Assembly: GCA_023401925.1 (NCBI GenBank)
Contig: JAEXDA010000028.1
Location: 16,441-80,440 of the forward strand
Length of the DNA stretch: 64,000 nt
Source: Bacillota bacterium
Lineage (GTDB): Bacteria > Bacillota > UBA4882 > UBA8346
Direction: 5' to 3'
Positions 56,035 to 64,000 of the stretch are shown here, piece by piece (the first letter of the stretch is position 1; every line of letters begins with the position of its first letter). A program made the position numbers and the translations under genes. The notes under the pieces are model-generated. The model had not been told where the DNA came from. It saw nothing but the letters and a program-made list of their open reading frames with translations, and searched no databases.

Positions 56035-57213
56035 TTACCGGAGGCTCTTGTAAATTTGGAACACTTCCCGAAAAAGTACCCAGTTTTGACGGAACCCATA
56101 GGGAAGATTTTGGCCGCTCCAAAAGCCGATGCCACCCAGGTTCAAATTCCGGGCGTTTGCGTATTTGGCCCGGACGGAACGGGCATCTTCGAACCAAACC
56201 ACATGTTCCTTTCCGGTATCATTCTTGTAATTGAAAAAAGGCGATTCGGCAAGGGGATCATATTGGATAGAGGCCCCAAAACGCCGGGCTATCTCATAAA
56301 CTTTAACCAAGGTAACGGCCCGGGCCGGAGTGTCCGCCGAAAAAGGAAGTTGCCAGTCATACCCGTAAAGGGGGATTCCTTGAATGATTTTAGAATTTGC
56401 TATTTTAGAAAGCGCGTAAGTTAGGACCTTTTTGACCTCATTCAAAGGGGCAATGGCCATCGGTGGCCCCGACGGATAGCCCCAATCGTAGGTCATAATG
56501 AAGATGGCATCGGCCCATCTGCCAAGGGTTTCATAATCATAAGCCTCATAAGAGGCATCGCTGTTTTTGGGAGGAACAGTCAGTGTTACCTGATAGCCTT
56601 CCGGACCAAGGGTTTGCCGGATACTCCGGATGAAGTCGCTAAAAAGATCCCGATCGGCGGCAGCGACATTTTCAAAGTCGATATTAACACCGGAAAAGCC
56701 ATAGAAGGATAGCACCCGGGATAAATTATGGATGATTTGATTTTTTAGGGTTTCCTCTCCGATGACGGATTTGGCCAATTGGGGATCAAACCCATTGGGG
56801 GTCAAGTTGGTAATGACCAGTAACGGCTGAATTTGATGGGATTTTAAAAGACGAACAAACCATTCAATGTGGCTGTTGGGAGGGATGCGAAACACCCCGT
56901 CCGTTGTCACCGGCAATTCAAAAAGGGCGCCGAAAGTAATGGACTGCCCGATCTGTTGCAGAGTCCGCGCCAGATCGTCCAGACGGTTCAATTGAAAATA
57001 AGCGAAACTGATGATGGTGTTGCGTATCACAGGAATTAGGATCGCTTCTCCAACGACTAGCTGTTGCGAAGGAGCCATATCGTTTAAAAATGACAACGTT
57101 TTGACCGGGATTTTTAATTTACCGGCAATCCCCTCAAGGGTATTCGTAGTTTCAATTACCAGAATATCCGTTTCCATTCTTTGACAGCCCACTCTCTTCA
57201 TTGAATAATTCAT
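56035..57213 (-). CDS. LysM-GH18 peptidoglycan/spore-cortex hydrolase (YaaH/SleL-like)
   Basis: This 392-residue protein has one LysM module (about 14-63; ETTNTLEGIAGKLKIPVKTL, VVGEAILIPV) and a family 18 domain with catalytic motif VNIDFENV (near residue 199) and IMTYDWGYPSGPPMAIAPL. Relatives such as YaaH and SleL degrade spore cortex as N-acetylglucosaminidases, so the gene hints at endospore formation. Here there is one LysM instead of the common two. The start is uncertain: ATG at 57213 or 57177. No signal peptide is seen, which fits a spore-coat enzyme. Confidence 0.9.
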   Translation of the reverse strand: MNYSMKRVGCQRMETDILVIETTNTLEGIAGKLKIPVKTLSFLNDMAPSQQLVVGEAILIPVIRNTIISFAYFQLNRLDDLARTLQQIGQSITFGALFELPVTTDGVFRIPPNSHIEWFVRLLKSHQIQPLLVITNLTPNGFDPQLAKSVIGEETLKNQIIHNLSRVLSFYGFSGVNIDFENVAAADRDLFSDFIRSIRQTLGPEGYQVTLTVPPKNSDASYEAYDYETLGRWADAIFIMTYDWGYPSGPPMAIAPLNEVKKVLTYALSKIANSKIIQGIPLYGYDWQLPFSADTPARAVTLVKVYEIARRFGASIQYDPLAESPFFNYKNDTGKEHVVWFEDARSVRAKYANARNLNLGGIGFWSGQNLPYGFRQNWVLFREVFQIYKSLR

Positions 57214-57331
57214 CTTATGTGGACTCTTTCCCGGAGTTTCGTAGATTCAAAAACCAAGTTTGGGTTTTAACAATATCACGCCAGCCGGAAATCAATTTGC
57301 GTTGCAAGTCACCGGGGAACAGTTTTCCCCC

Positions 57332-57360
57332 TTGACTTGCATTGTAAAATTGGGTACAAT
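57332..57360 (+). promoter_or_regulatory. promoter of the pfl operon
   Basis: TTGACT (57332-57337) and TACAAT (57355-57360) are spaced exactly 17 bases. Transcription should start near 57367, just before the riboswitch P1 stem. Confidence 0.85.
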
Positions 57361-57366
57361 CAAGAT

Positions 57367-57497
57367 GAAAACTGTACCTGTATTACTGGCGGATTCGCGC
57401 ATGCTGGTGCACGCGCGGCAAAGTGGGTTACCACGGGGGAATACAGGGGATATTGTTTAGCCGGCCGCCTGGGCACCATATGCCTGGGCGGCTTTTT
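57367..57497 (+). ncRNA. ZTP (pfl) riboswitch with overlapping terminator
   Basis: P1 is CCTGTATT (57377-57384) with AATACAGG (57440-57447). Inside are the conserved ACTGGCG segment, a variable hairpin, and GTGG-GTTA-CCAC (57423-57434) followed by GGGGGAA. The hallmark CCGCCTGGGC element sits at 57465-57474 and forms the 5' strand of a 12-bp terminator (57464-57475 with 57481-57492) followed by five T. This is the standard transcriptional ZTP riboswitch: ZTP or ZMP binding captures the CCGCC element and lets transcription enter pflB. The association with pfl genes gave the motif its first name. Confidence 0.93.
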
Positions 57498-57524
57498 GTC
57501 GTGCCCGGGGAGTAAAAAGGGGGA

Positions 57525-59753
57525 ATGAACGGGATGGAACCGTGGCGTGATTTTCAGGGAAAAACATGGCGGGAACGGATTGATGTAGCGGAATTTGTGC
57601 GGGAAAATTACCACCCTTATTATGGCACTGAGGATTTTTTAACCACAGAGTCCCTGCGAACCGGCCGTTTATGGAAAAAGTGTTTGCGGCTGATGGATGA
57701 TGAACGGGCAGCCGGAGGGGTTTTGGATATCGATACCCGGCGCATCGCCGGGATTACGGCTTGGGGCCCCGGATATATCCAGCAAGAAGATGAAGTCATC
57801 GTGGGGCTGCAAACGGATAAACCCTTAAAACGGATGGTTAATCCGTGGGGCGGTTGGCGAATGGTTGAAGCGGCATGCCAGGCTAGAAACGTCAAGCCGG
57901 ATTCGACGATGGAGAAAATTTTCACCCGCTACCGGCGTACCCAAAATGAAGCGATTTTCCGGATTTACACGCCGGCGATGCGGCAGGCCAGAAAACTTGG
58001 AATCATCACCGGATTGCCGGATGCCTATGGACGGGGAAGATTGATCGGCGATTACCGCAGGGTGGCTCTTTATGGCACCGGATTTTTAATGCGGGAAAAG
58101 CAGAAGGACCTTTACGCCCTGGACAACATCGACGATACCATGATTCACCTTCGGGAGGATATCGCCGATCAAGTGCGGGCCTTGGAACGCATGGCTGAGC
58201 TTGGGAATACTTATGGCTGTGACATTTCCCGGCCTGCCGTCAACGCCCGGGAAGCCGTTCAATGGCTGCATTTGGCTTATTTATGCGCCGTCAAGGAGCA
58301 AAATGGCGCGGCGATGTCTTTCGGGCATAATAGTCCATTCCTGGATATTTATATCGAACGGGATTTACGGGAAGGAACCCTCACGGAGGAAGAAGCGCAG
58401 GAGCTCATCGATCAACTGGTGATCAAGTTACGGTTGGTCCGCCATTTACGGACCCCGGAATATGATCAGCTATTTGCCGGCGATCCGACCTGGATCACTG
58501 AGTCATTGGGAGGCATGGCCGAAGATGGACGGCCGTTGGTCACCAAAACCGATTTTCGCTGGCTGCAAACCTTGCGAAATCTTGGCCCGGCGCCGGAACC
58601 CAATTTGACCATCCTTTCCAGCCCACGGTTACCGGAAGGGTTTCGCGCTTTTTGCGCCGAACTGGCCATCGAGACTTCGGCCCTCCAGTTTGAAAACGAT
58701 GAATTGATGCGGCCGATTTACGGCGATAATTATGGGATATCCTGCTGCGTTTCCGCTACCCGGGTGGGTAAGGATATGCAGTTTTTCGGAGCCCGGGTGA
58801 ATCTGGCCAAAGCATTGTTGCTGGCCATTAACGGAGGGAAAGATGAAGAGACCGGGGAGCAGGTGCTGGATGTGCCCGTTTTATCCGGAGAGTATCTGGA
58901 ATGGGATCAGGTCTGGAGCAATTATGAGCGGGTCCTTGTCTGGTTGTCGGTTCTTTATAGCCGGACGATGAATTGTATTCATTACATGCATGATAAATAC
59001 AATTATGAACGGGTTCAAATGGCGCTGATTGATTCACAGCCAAGCCGGCATATGGCCTTCGGGGTAGCGGGCCTATCCGTCGTCGCCGATTCATTAAGCG
59101 CGATTCGTTTTGGCAGGGTTAAAGTTGTTCGTGATGAAAAAGGGATTGCCAAAGATTTTCTAGCGGAAGGGGAATTTCCGCACTACGGGAATGACGATGA
59201 CCGGGTTGACGGCCTGGCGGTCCGGGTGATTCGTTTTTTTTACGGCTCCCTTTCGGAACAGCCGATTTATCGCAACGCCCTCCCCACTCTTTCCATTTTA
59301 ACCATCACCTCGAATGTGGTTTACGGTAAAAAAACGGGGTCGACGCCTGACGGCAGACCCGGCGGGAAACCTTTTGCACCGGGCGCCAACCCAATGCACG
59401 GCCGGGAAAAAAGCGGTGTGGTTGCAGCCATGCGTTCGGTGGCTAAATTACCGTATGATATTTGCCGGGACGGGATTTCGTATACCTTCTCCATGACCCC
59501 GCGGGCTCTCGGAAGCCGGATGGAGGACAGGGTTAAGAATTTATTGGCATTAATCGACGGATACTTCGGTGCCTTGGGACATCATATGAATGTCAATGTT
59601 TACAGCCGTGAAACGCTCACCGACGCCATGGACCATCCGGAAATGTATCCTAACCTGACGATTCGGGTCTCCGGCTATGCCGTTCACTTTATCAAACTCA
59701 GCCGGGAACAGCAACAAGAAGTTGTTGAACGGACCATCTACGAGAGAATGTGA
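57525..59753 (+). CDS. pflB: pyruvate formate-lyase (formate C-acetyltransferase)
   Basis: This 742-residue glycyl-radical enzyme converts pyruvate and CoA to acetyl-CoA and formate. The adjacent catalytic cysteines are in YGISCCVSATRVG near residue 406, and the radical glycine in RVSGYAV near residue 720. Both are diagnostic of true PFL rather than diol dehydratase-like relatives. Length is normal. Formate also feeds folate one-carbon metabolism and purine synthesis, which explains ZTP control. GGGGGA touches the ATG at 57525, so ATG at 57534 may be the real start. The activase gene follows by 6 bases. Confidence 0.96.
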   Translation: MNGMEPWRDFQGKTWRERIDVAEFVRENYHPYYGTEDFLTTESLRTGRLWKKCLRLMDDERAAGGVLDIDTRRIAGITAWGPGYIQQEDEVIVGLQTDKPLKRMVNPWGGWRMVEAACQARNVKPDSTMEKIFTRYRRTQNEAIFRIYTPAMRQARKLGIITGLPDAYGRGRLIGDYRRVALYGTGFLMREKQKDLYALDNIDDTMIHLREDIADQVRALERMAELGNTYGCDISRPAVNAREAVQWLHLAYLCAVKEQNGAAMSFGHNSPFLDIYIERDLREGTLTEEEAQELIDQLVIKLRLVRHLRTPEYDQLFAGDPTWITESLGGMAEDGRPLVTKTDFRWLQTLRNLGPAPEPNLTILSSPRLPEGFRAFCAELAIETSALQFENDELMRPIYGDNYGISCCVSATRVGKDMQFFGARVNLAKALLLAINGGKDEETGEQVLDVPVLSGEYLEWDQVWSNYERVLVWLSVLYSRTMNCIHYMHDKYNYERVQMALIDSQPSRHMAFGVAGLSVVADSLSAIRFGRVKVVRDEKGIAKDFLAEGEFPHYGNDDDRVDGLAVRVIRFFYGSLSEQPIYRNALPTLSILTITSNVVYGKKTGSTPDGRPGGKPFAPGANPMHGREKSGVVAAMRSVAKLPYDICRDGISYTFSMTPRALGSRMEDRVKNLLALIDGYFGALGHHMNVNVYSRETLTDAMDHPEMYPNLTIRVSGYAVHFIKLSREQQQEVVERTIYERM

Positions 59754-59759
59754 TCAAAC

Positions 59760-60485
59760 GTGGGAAGAATTCAATCGATCCAGAGTTTTTCAACATTTGA
59801 TGGACCGGGCTCACGGTGTGTAATATTTTTGCAAGGATGTCCCATGGGTTGCCTTTTTTGCCATAATCCCGAATCGTGGGATCCTAACGGCGGGGAGGAA
59901 GTTGATGGGGGGGACTTACTCCGGCGTTTGGAGCGCTTCCGGCCGTTTTTGAGGAAGCCCGGGCTGACCATTAGCGGCGGAGAGCCGCTTTTTCAACCGG
60001 AGTTTACTTTAGAATTAATCAGCCGGGCCAAAGCGTCAGGCTGGCATGTGGCAGTCGATACATCCGGTTGGGGACCGCCGGCGATGTTTTGTAAAGTCAG
60101 TGAAGCGGCTGATTTGATGATTTTTTCAGTCAAGCATCCCTTTGATCCCCAAACGTTGGCTCCCGGAGCCGATCCCAAAGGGATTGTCCATAATTTAAAA
60201 ATGTTGGCCCGCTTACAAAAACCAGTCTGGCTGCGATATGTCTTGATTCCCGGCTGGAGTGACCAAGTGGAGAGTTTGAAAGAAATCGGCACAATGGCCA
60301 GGGAAATTCCCACTCTTGAAAAAGTGGAACTGCTTCCTTTCAATAATTTGGCAGGGGAGAAATGGCTAAAGTTAGATAAGACCTGTCCGATATTGGAGGG
60401 GGGGCCGTTGAAAGTGACGGAGGAACAAATCATTAGGGGAGAACAAATCATTGGCTGGTGCCAACCGGAAGCCGGGGCAGAATAA
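59760..60485 (+). CDS. pflA: pyruvate formate-lyase activating enzyme
   Basis: This 241-residue radical SAM enzyme installs the glycyl radical on PFL. The [4Fe-4S] cluster motif is CPMGCLFC (CxxxCxxC) near residue 26, preceded by FSTFDGPGSRCVIFLQG. LTISGGEPLFQPEF near residue 70 binds SAM. Length and arrangement are standard. It starts with GTG, six bases after the pflB stop, so the two are translationally close. Confidence 0.95.
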   Translation: MGRIQSIQSFSTFDGPGSRCVIFLQGCPMGCLFCHNPESWDPNGGEEVDGGDLLRRLERFRPFLRKPGLTISGGEPLFQPEFTLELISRAKASGWHVAVDTSGWGPPAMFCKVSEAADLMIFSVKHPFDPQTLAPGADPKGIVHNLKMLARLQKPVWLRYVLIPGWSDQVESLKEIGTMAREIPTLEKVELLPFNNLAGEKWLKLDKTCPILEGGPLKVTEEQIIRGEQIIGWCQPEAGAE

Positions 60486-60609
60486 TCGGGTAAAAGCTAT
60501 TGGATCATGGAAGATGTCAAGGATGTAAAATATGTATTGCATCGGGAGGGATTCGCTTTCCATTACCGAAGTTTGATGGCAGATTAAAATATGAGGACTT
60601 TTTTAATGG

Positions 60610-61569
60610 ATGGCTGTGATGTTTGAAGAGGAAACACATGAAAAAAGAAGACCATGGTTCTGTATACTCAGTTTATTCCTTTTGCTCATTTTGCCCGTGT
60701 ATGGAACCGGGGAGAACAAGACTTTTCACTTGACGATTTTTCATTCCAATGATTTTCACGGGTATGAGCCGGTCAATTTGGCCCGGCAGGCCACAATCAT
60801 TAATGCGGCCCGGAGAAAAAATGCCAATGTACTATTTGTGAATGCCGGCGATGTTTTCACCCGGGGGAAATATCACCGCCTGTTTTATGGAGAATTAGAA
60901 TTTGCCGAGTTAAACGCGATGGGGCTCGATGCTTTAACCCTTGGAAATAATGAATTTAAAGCAACCGGCGAAGCCGAAACCGCCCAACGGTGTTTATATG
61001 CTAGAATCCGTCAAGCCAAGTTTCCTGTTTTATGTGCCAATGTCCGTCAGGGAAAAGATCGATCCTATCTACCCGGTGTCAAGCCATTTACCGTGAAGAG
61101 GATTGGGGGAGTCCGCATCGGTATTTTCGGGGTTACCGCCAATCGGAGCGGAAGCTATCGGCAAACTCAAGGACTGATCGTGGAAGATCAAATGGAGACG
61201 GCTCGGAAAGTATATCCTCAAGTGGCAGCCCAATCCGATATCGTCATTGCTCTTACGCATATTGGTTTCAAGATGGACAGGGAACTGGCAGAGGTTGTGC
61301 CGCAGATAGCCGTTATTATCGGCGGGGATAGTCACACGGTCTTAAGAAAACCGGCGATTGTCAATGGAATACCGATTGTACAAGCAGGCGGGGAATTCCG
61401 GCAATATCTCGGAAGACTGGATTTGACTTTCAAATTGGTTGAGAATAAATGGAAACTCAAGGATTATAAAGGAATTTTAATTCCGATGCACCGCTTAATG
61501 GAGGAAGATCCCGAGATTAAAGCGATCATGGATGGTTTTCTGGCGAGGATTCGCAAACCGGCAGCATAA
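60610..61569 (+). CDS. secreted UshA-like metallophosphatase without nucleotidase C-domain
   Basis: This protein of about 319 residues has a hydrophobic signal segment (about 15-32) and the calcineurin-like phosphatase domain of 5'-nucleotidases: FHSNDFHG near residue 45, NAGDVFTRG near residue 77, and ALTHIGF and GGDSHTVL near residue 235. Two metal-site motifs are altered: GNHE reads GNNE and GGHSHT reads GGDSHT. The usual C-terminal substrate-binding domain is absent, so nucleotidase activity is uncertain. A well-placed GAGGAAACAC-ATG at 60638 would give MKKRRPWF if the following six-A run had seven, so the start may be affected by an indel. Confidence 0.75.
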   Translation: MAVMFEEETHEKRRPWFCILSLFLLLILPVYGTGENKTFHLTIFHSNDFHGYEPVNLARQATIINAARRKNANVLFVNAGDVFTRGKYHRLFYGELEFAELNAMGLDALTLGNNEFKATGEAETAQRCLYARIRQAKFPVLCANVRQGKDRSYLPGVKPFTVKRIGGVRIGIFGVTANRSGSYRQTQGLIVEDQMETARKVYPQVAAQSDIVIALTHIGFKMDRELAEVVPQIAVIIGGDSHTVLRKPAIVNGIPIVQAGGEFRQYLGRLDLTFKLVENKWKLKDYKGILIPMHRLMEEDPEIKAIMDGFLARIRKPAA

Positions 61570-61794
61570 AATGACGTGTTTATCAACGGAGACAACGATG
61601 AAATATTTACGGGTATTATCTTAGGGATTACTTTGTCTGATTACCACGGTGCTGACCATGGTGGTTACCGGTCATACTATCCCAAGGCATTGGAGCTTGG
61701 TGAAACCGAGGGCGCCATGAGCGGTCTCGCCATCGGAATTGCCGGGTTGCTTACGGTTCTTTTAGCGCCGATCTTCATCCGCTGGCTGGGGTAA
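61570..61794 (+). pseudogene. LrgA/LrgB remnant
   Basis: The end of this stretch reads ALELGETEGAMSGLAIGIAG then LLTVLLAPIFIRWLG, which is the C-terminus of LrgB-family murein-hydrolase regulators. Just before it, another frame gives LITTVLTMVVTG, like the end of LrgA. The rest of both genes is missing, so this is a deletion remnant of an lrgAB pair. Confidence 0.65.
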
Positions 61795-61861
61795 GGGCAG
61801 TTATTGGTAATTGGTTATTTGTTATTGGTTGAGAGTAGCTTACGAAAAGCTAAAGGCCAAC

Positions 61862-63166
61862 TTATAAATATTTGTCGATCAGCTCTTCCGTTACAGCCTT
61901 CTTTAAACAGATTTCCCCGTAGAACTTTCCGCTTTTGCGGATGGTCCTTTGTTGGGTTTCAAAATCATTGGCCACCAGGCCGAACCGCCCGCTTTCCCCT
62001 TCGGCCCATTCGAAATTATCAATCAGACTCCAGTGGTAATAACGTTCCACCGGGATTCCCTCTTGATGGAGGAGGGATACTTGTAGCAGATGGTCGTAAA
62101 TGAACTTGGCCCTCTGCGAATCATCAGCGTCGCAAATACCGTTTTCGGTGATGAAAATAGGCGCCTGATATTTCTGATAAACCGTTTTGCAGAGCCTATA
62201 CAGGCCTTCCGGATAAATCTCCCATCCCAAATCGTTACAAGGCGCGTCTTTCTTCACGGTTAACCTGCCGAACATGTTGGCGGGTTCGAAGGCCAGATTG
62301 ACGATATCCCGGGTATAGTAATTGATGCCGAGAAAATCGTAATATTTCCCCTTACCCAGGGGATGGTTTCCAAGACCCAAGGGAAAACTGAATTTTCCGT
62401 ATCCCATCCCTTTTAAAAATAAATCCTGAGATAGGTATTGGATTAGCCTTGCCGGTATCGCGTTCCGAAGTTTGTCATGGAGGGGATCGAAAATTCGCAA
62501 GTGATAAGCCGCACCAACCAGGGTTTTGCCTGGGAAATTCCGCTCAGCCCGTATCCGGTGGATTTCCCGGTAACTCTGAACATGGGCTAAGATAATATTT
62601 CGAAAAGCCTTCAACATGGCGAATATATTTTTTTTGCCCGGCGGCCATATTCCCCGTTCATAACCATTTATTAAAAAAACATTCGGTTCATTGATGGTAA
62701 CCCACTCATTGACCAAATCTCCCAGTTCATTCACAACAAAACGGGTAAAACGGATAAATAATGACGCTGCGTCAGGACTTTCCCACCCGCCCAAATCTTC
62801 GAACCACAGGGGATTGGTAAAATGGTGCAGGGTTATCAGAGGTTTGATATTGTTTTGTAATAACAATGAAATCTCATCCCGGTAATGGCCGATTGCAGCC
62901 TGGTCATATTTGCCCTGTTCCGGTTCAATCCGGCTCCATTCAATGCCCATCCGGTAAATATCGGGGTGAAGTTCTTTCATGAGAAGAATGTCTTCCTGAT
63001 AGCGGTTCCAATGGTCATCGGCGCGGATGCAGCTTGATCCGTCGCGGATATGGCCGGGTTCCCGGCACCAACGGTACCATGAGTTGTTTTGATCGCCGCC
63101 TTCAATCTGAGTTGCCGAAGTTGCGCTGCCCATCAGAAAATTTTTCAAAAATTGTAGAGGCTCCAT
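61862..63166 (-). CDS. GH1 beta-glycosidase
   Basis: This 434-residue family 1 enzyme has FLMGSATSATQIEGG near residue 11, the acid/base glutamate in TINEPNVF near residue 160, and the nucleophile in FITENGI near residue 341. It is only distantly similar to the GH1 at 35.2 kb; for example the N-terminus has GSATSATQ rather than GAATAAYQ, so its substrate may differ. It has no signal peptide. ATG at 63166 follows AAGGTG. It is transcribed away from the 21-bp tandem array, which lies in its upstream region. Confidence 0.94.
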   Translation of the reverse strand: MEPLQFLKNFLMGSATSATQIEGGDQNNSWYRWCREPGHIRDGSSCIRADDHWNRYQEDILLMKELHPDIYRMGIEWSRIEPEQGKYDQAAIGHYRDEISLLLQNNIKPLITLHHFTNPLWFEDLGGWESPDAASLFIRFTRFVVNELGDLVNEWVTINEPNVFLINGYERGIWPPGKKNIFAMLKAFRNIILAHVQSYREIHRIRAERNFPGKTLVGAAYHLRIFDPLHDKLRNAIPARLIQYLSQDLFLKGMGYGKFSFPLGLGNHPLGKGKYYDFLGINYYTRDIVNLAFEPANMFGRLTVKKDAPCNDLGWEIYPEGLYRLCKTVYQKYQAPIFITENGICDADDSQRAKFIYDHLLQVSLLHQEGIPVERYYHWSLIDNFEWAEGESGRFGLVANDFETQQRTIRKSGKFYGEICLKKAVTEELIDKYL

Positions 63167-63217
63167 TTTCCGCACCTTTCATTCGTTTGCTCTTATTCAA
63201 TTATACCAGTTTACTTT

Positions 63218-63610
63218 CGCAGAAAGAATCATTTTTACCGCGGAAAGCATCCTTTGAATGAGTCAAGCGATTCTTTCCGTTACGGAAATGATCATTTTGG
63301 CGACGGAAAGGATTCTTTCAACGAGAGAAAGGATCGTTTTTGTCACGGAAATGATTTTTTTTTGGAGGGAAAAGGACCGATCGGAGGGGAAAAGGAACTT
63401 TTTGGAGTCGGATCGACCTTTTCAACGACAAAAAGGACTTTTTATGGGAAGAATGGATCGATTCGTTACGGAAATGATCCTTTTGGGGACCCGATCGGTC
63501 CTCCGAAGGACAAAATTGATCCTTTCCGTGACCCGAAGGATCGATTGGGCGAGGAAATTGATTTTTTTCGAAAAGAAAGGATCATTTCCGTAAAAAAAGG
63601 ATCAATTATG
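63218..63610. repeat. degenerate 21-bp tandem repeat array (about 19 units)
   Basis: Units of 19-22 bases, mostly 21, with a consensus near ACGGAAAGGATCNTTTTNGNG run end to end, for example acggaaatgatcattttggc at 63282 and acggaaatgatccttttggg at 63470. GATC or GATT recurs in almost every unit. Because 21 is a multiple of three, one plus-strand frame (63258-63593) stays open and shows heptads such as VTEMIIL and ATERILS. No ribosome binding site precedes it. The array is not a CRISPR: there are no unique spacers. Confidence 0.8.
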
Positions 63611-63630
63611 AAAGAAAAAGTTCATAGAGT

Positions 63631-63741
63631 ATGGGGTATGATCAATTTTGGATGGTCGCATTTGGAGTCGCCGTATTTTGGGGCGTATTTGGCCGGTATA
63701 TCAATAACAATCCGGGCTCACCGCCCATGCCGACGAGGTGA
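63631..63741 (+). CDS. possible small single-helix membrane protein
   Basis: This 36-codon frame, MGYDQFWMVAFGVAVFW then GVFGRYINNN, encodes one hydrophobic helix (about residues 6-22) and a short polar tail. The ribosome binding site is weak (AGAG). It is unlike any family I know and could be chance. Confidence 0.35.
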   Translation: MGYDQFWMVAFGVAVFWGVFGRYINNNPGSPPMPTR

Positions 63742-64000
63742 GTCAAAGGGAGTTTACCAAGGAAGTCATCGGCCAAATGACCGCCCTATAGGAAAAAGCG
63801 GTGGGACTGGATGCCAAGCGCAAAGCCCTCAAGGCGGCGTAGGCGCGCATATGCATATGCGCGTTAGGCAGCGACGAGTGAAACGGAAAAGACCATGGGC
63901 CAGCTGGAGGGTTTGTGCGGCAACGCCAGGCAGATTGTTCGCATGGATTTCCTTGAAGAGACCTGGCCGGAGTTTGGGTTCAGGAAAGGCGAGTGGCGCG
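63742..64000. other. GC-rich region with broken reading frame
   Basis: Base composition turns GC-rich. One frame reads AHADEVSQREFTKEVIGQ then MTAL, an amber stop, then EKAVGLDAKRKALKAA and another amber stop, like a gene fragment interrupted twice. A frame from 63894 (MGQLEGLCGNARQIVRM) runs off the window. I recognise no family. The palindrome at 63844-63863 is listed separately. Confidence 0.35.
63844..63863. repeat. perfect 20-bp palindrome
   Basis: CGCGCATATGCATATGCGCG is its own reverse complement. It sits between two broken coding fragments and is not followed by a T-run. Confidence 0.8.

Noticed and set aside
63258..63593. 111-codon open frame in the 21-bp array called as a gene
   Set aside because: The frame is open because the repeat period is a multiple of three; there is no ribosome binding site or known family. 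Reported as a repeat and a finding instead.
63218..63610. CRISPR array
   Set aside because: Units are contiguous and degenerate with no unique spacers, and no cas gene is nearby.

Overview
The window reads as a chromosomal segment of an anaerobic, fermentative, plant-polysaccharide-using Bacillota. Supporting signs are Bacillus-type ribosome binding sites, TTG and GTG starts, LexA boxes of the GAAC-N4-GTTC kind, a YesM/YesN-type two-component system, a YdbC-family protein, a LysM/GH18 enzyme of the spore-cortex type, and pyruvate formate-lyase under a ZTP riboswitch. Two secreted proteins look like outer-membrane beta-barrels (39.2 kb and 54.5 kb), so a diderm Bacillota is my preferred inference. 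The lineage itself cannot be fixed from the sequence alone.

Layout. 0-2.2 kb is gene-poor: a small YdbC-like gene, an inverted GC-rich repeat, and a roughly 425-nt stretch that folds into many long helices and is probably a large structured RNA. 2.2-7 kb carries a chemoreceptor, a small membrane protein, a decayed DnaQ-like exonuclease and uvrB with a LexA box. 7-13.8 kb (minus strand) is a catabolic operon under an IclR regulator: DapA-family aldolase, CUT1 ABC transporter and a fumarate-reductase-like flavoprotein. 13.9-16.2 kb is a MutS2-like ATPase without the Smr nuclease domain. It sits behind an operator-bearing promoter, an 11-residue leader peptide and an attenuator, an arrangement typical of antibiotic-inducible genes. 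16.2-23 kb has a GH13 enzyme, uvrA (LexA box) and an acyl-CoA ligase; 23.5-27.3 kb has a GT4 glycosyltransferase and a nucleotidyltransferase/phosphomutase-like fusion.

27.4-36.6 kb is an oligosaccharide locus (LacI-type operators, GH3, CUT1 transporter, GH43, GH1). 36.6-39.1 kb is a NitT/TauT-type ABC transporter, followed by a small beta-barrel-like protein. 40-45.6 kb is a TetR-controlled drug-export operon of the YbhGFSR type with the ATPase split into two genes. 45.9-54 kb (minus) has a GH16 glucanase, a YesMN-type two-component system and another CUT1 transporter whose binding-protein gene carries two apparent frameshifts. 54.2-55.5 kb has debris (a truncated ZTP-like aptamer and an ABC-2 permease tail) and a porin-like gene. 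56-60.5 kb has LysM-GH18, then ZTP riboswitch-pflB-pflA. 60.6-64 kb has a metallophosphatase, an lrg remnant, a second GH1 and a 21-bp tandem repeat array encoding heptads.

Together the genes import oligosaccharides with three CUT1 systems, hydrolyse them with GH1/3/13/16/43 enzymes and ferment through pyruvate formate-lyase. The most unusual points are the large structured RNA, the attenuator-controlled Smr-less MutS2, the 21-bp array, and stem-loops between binding-protein and permease genes in all three CUT1 operons.
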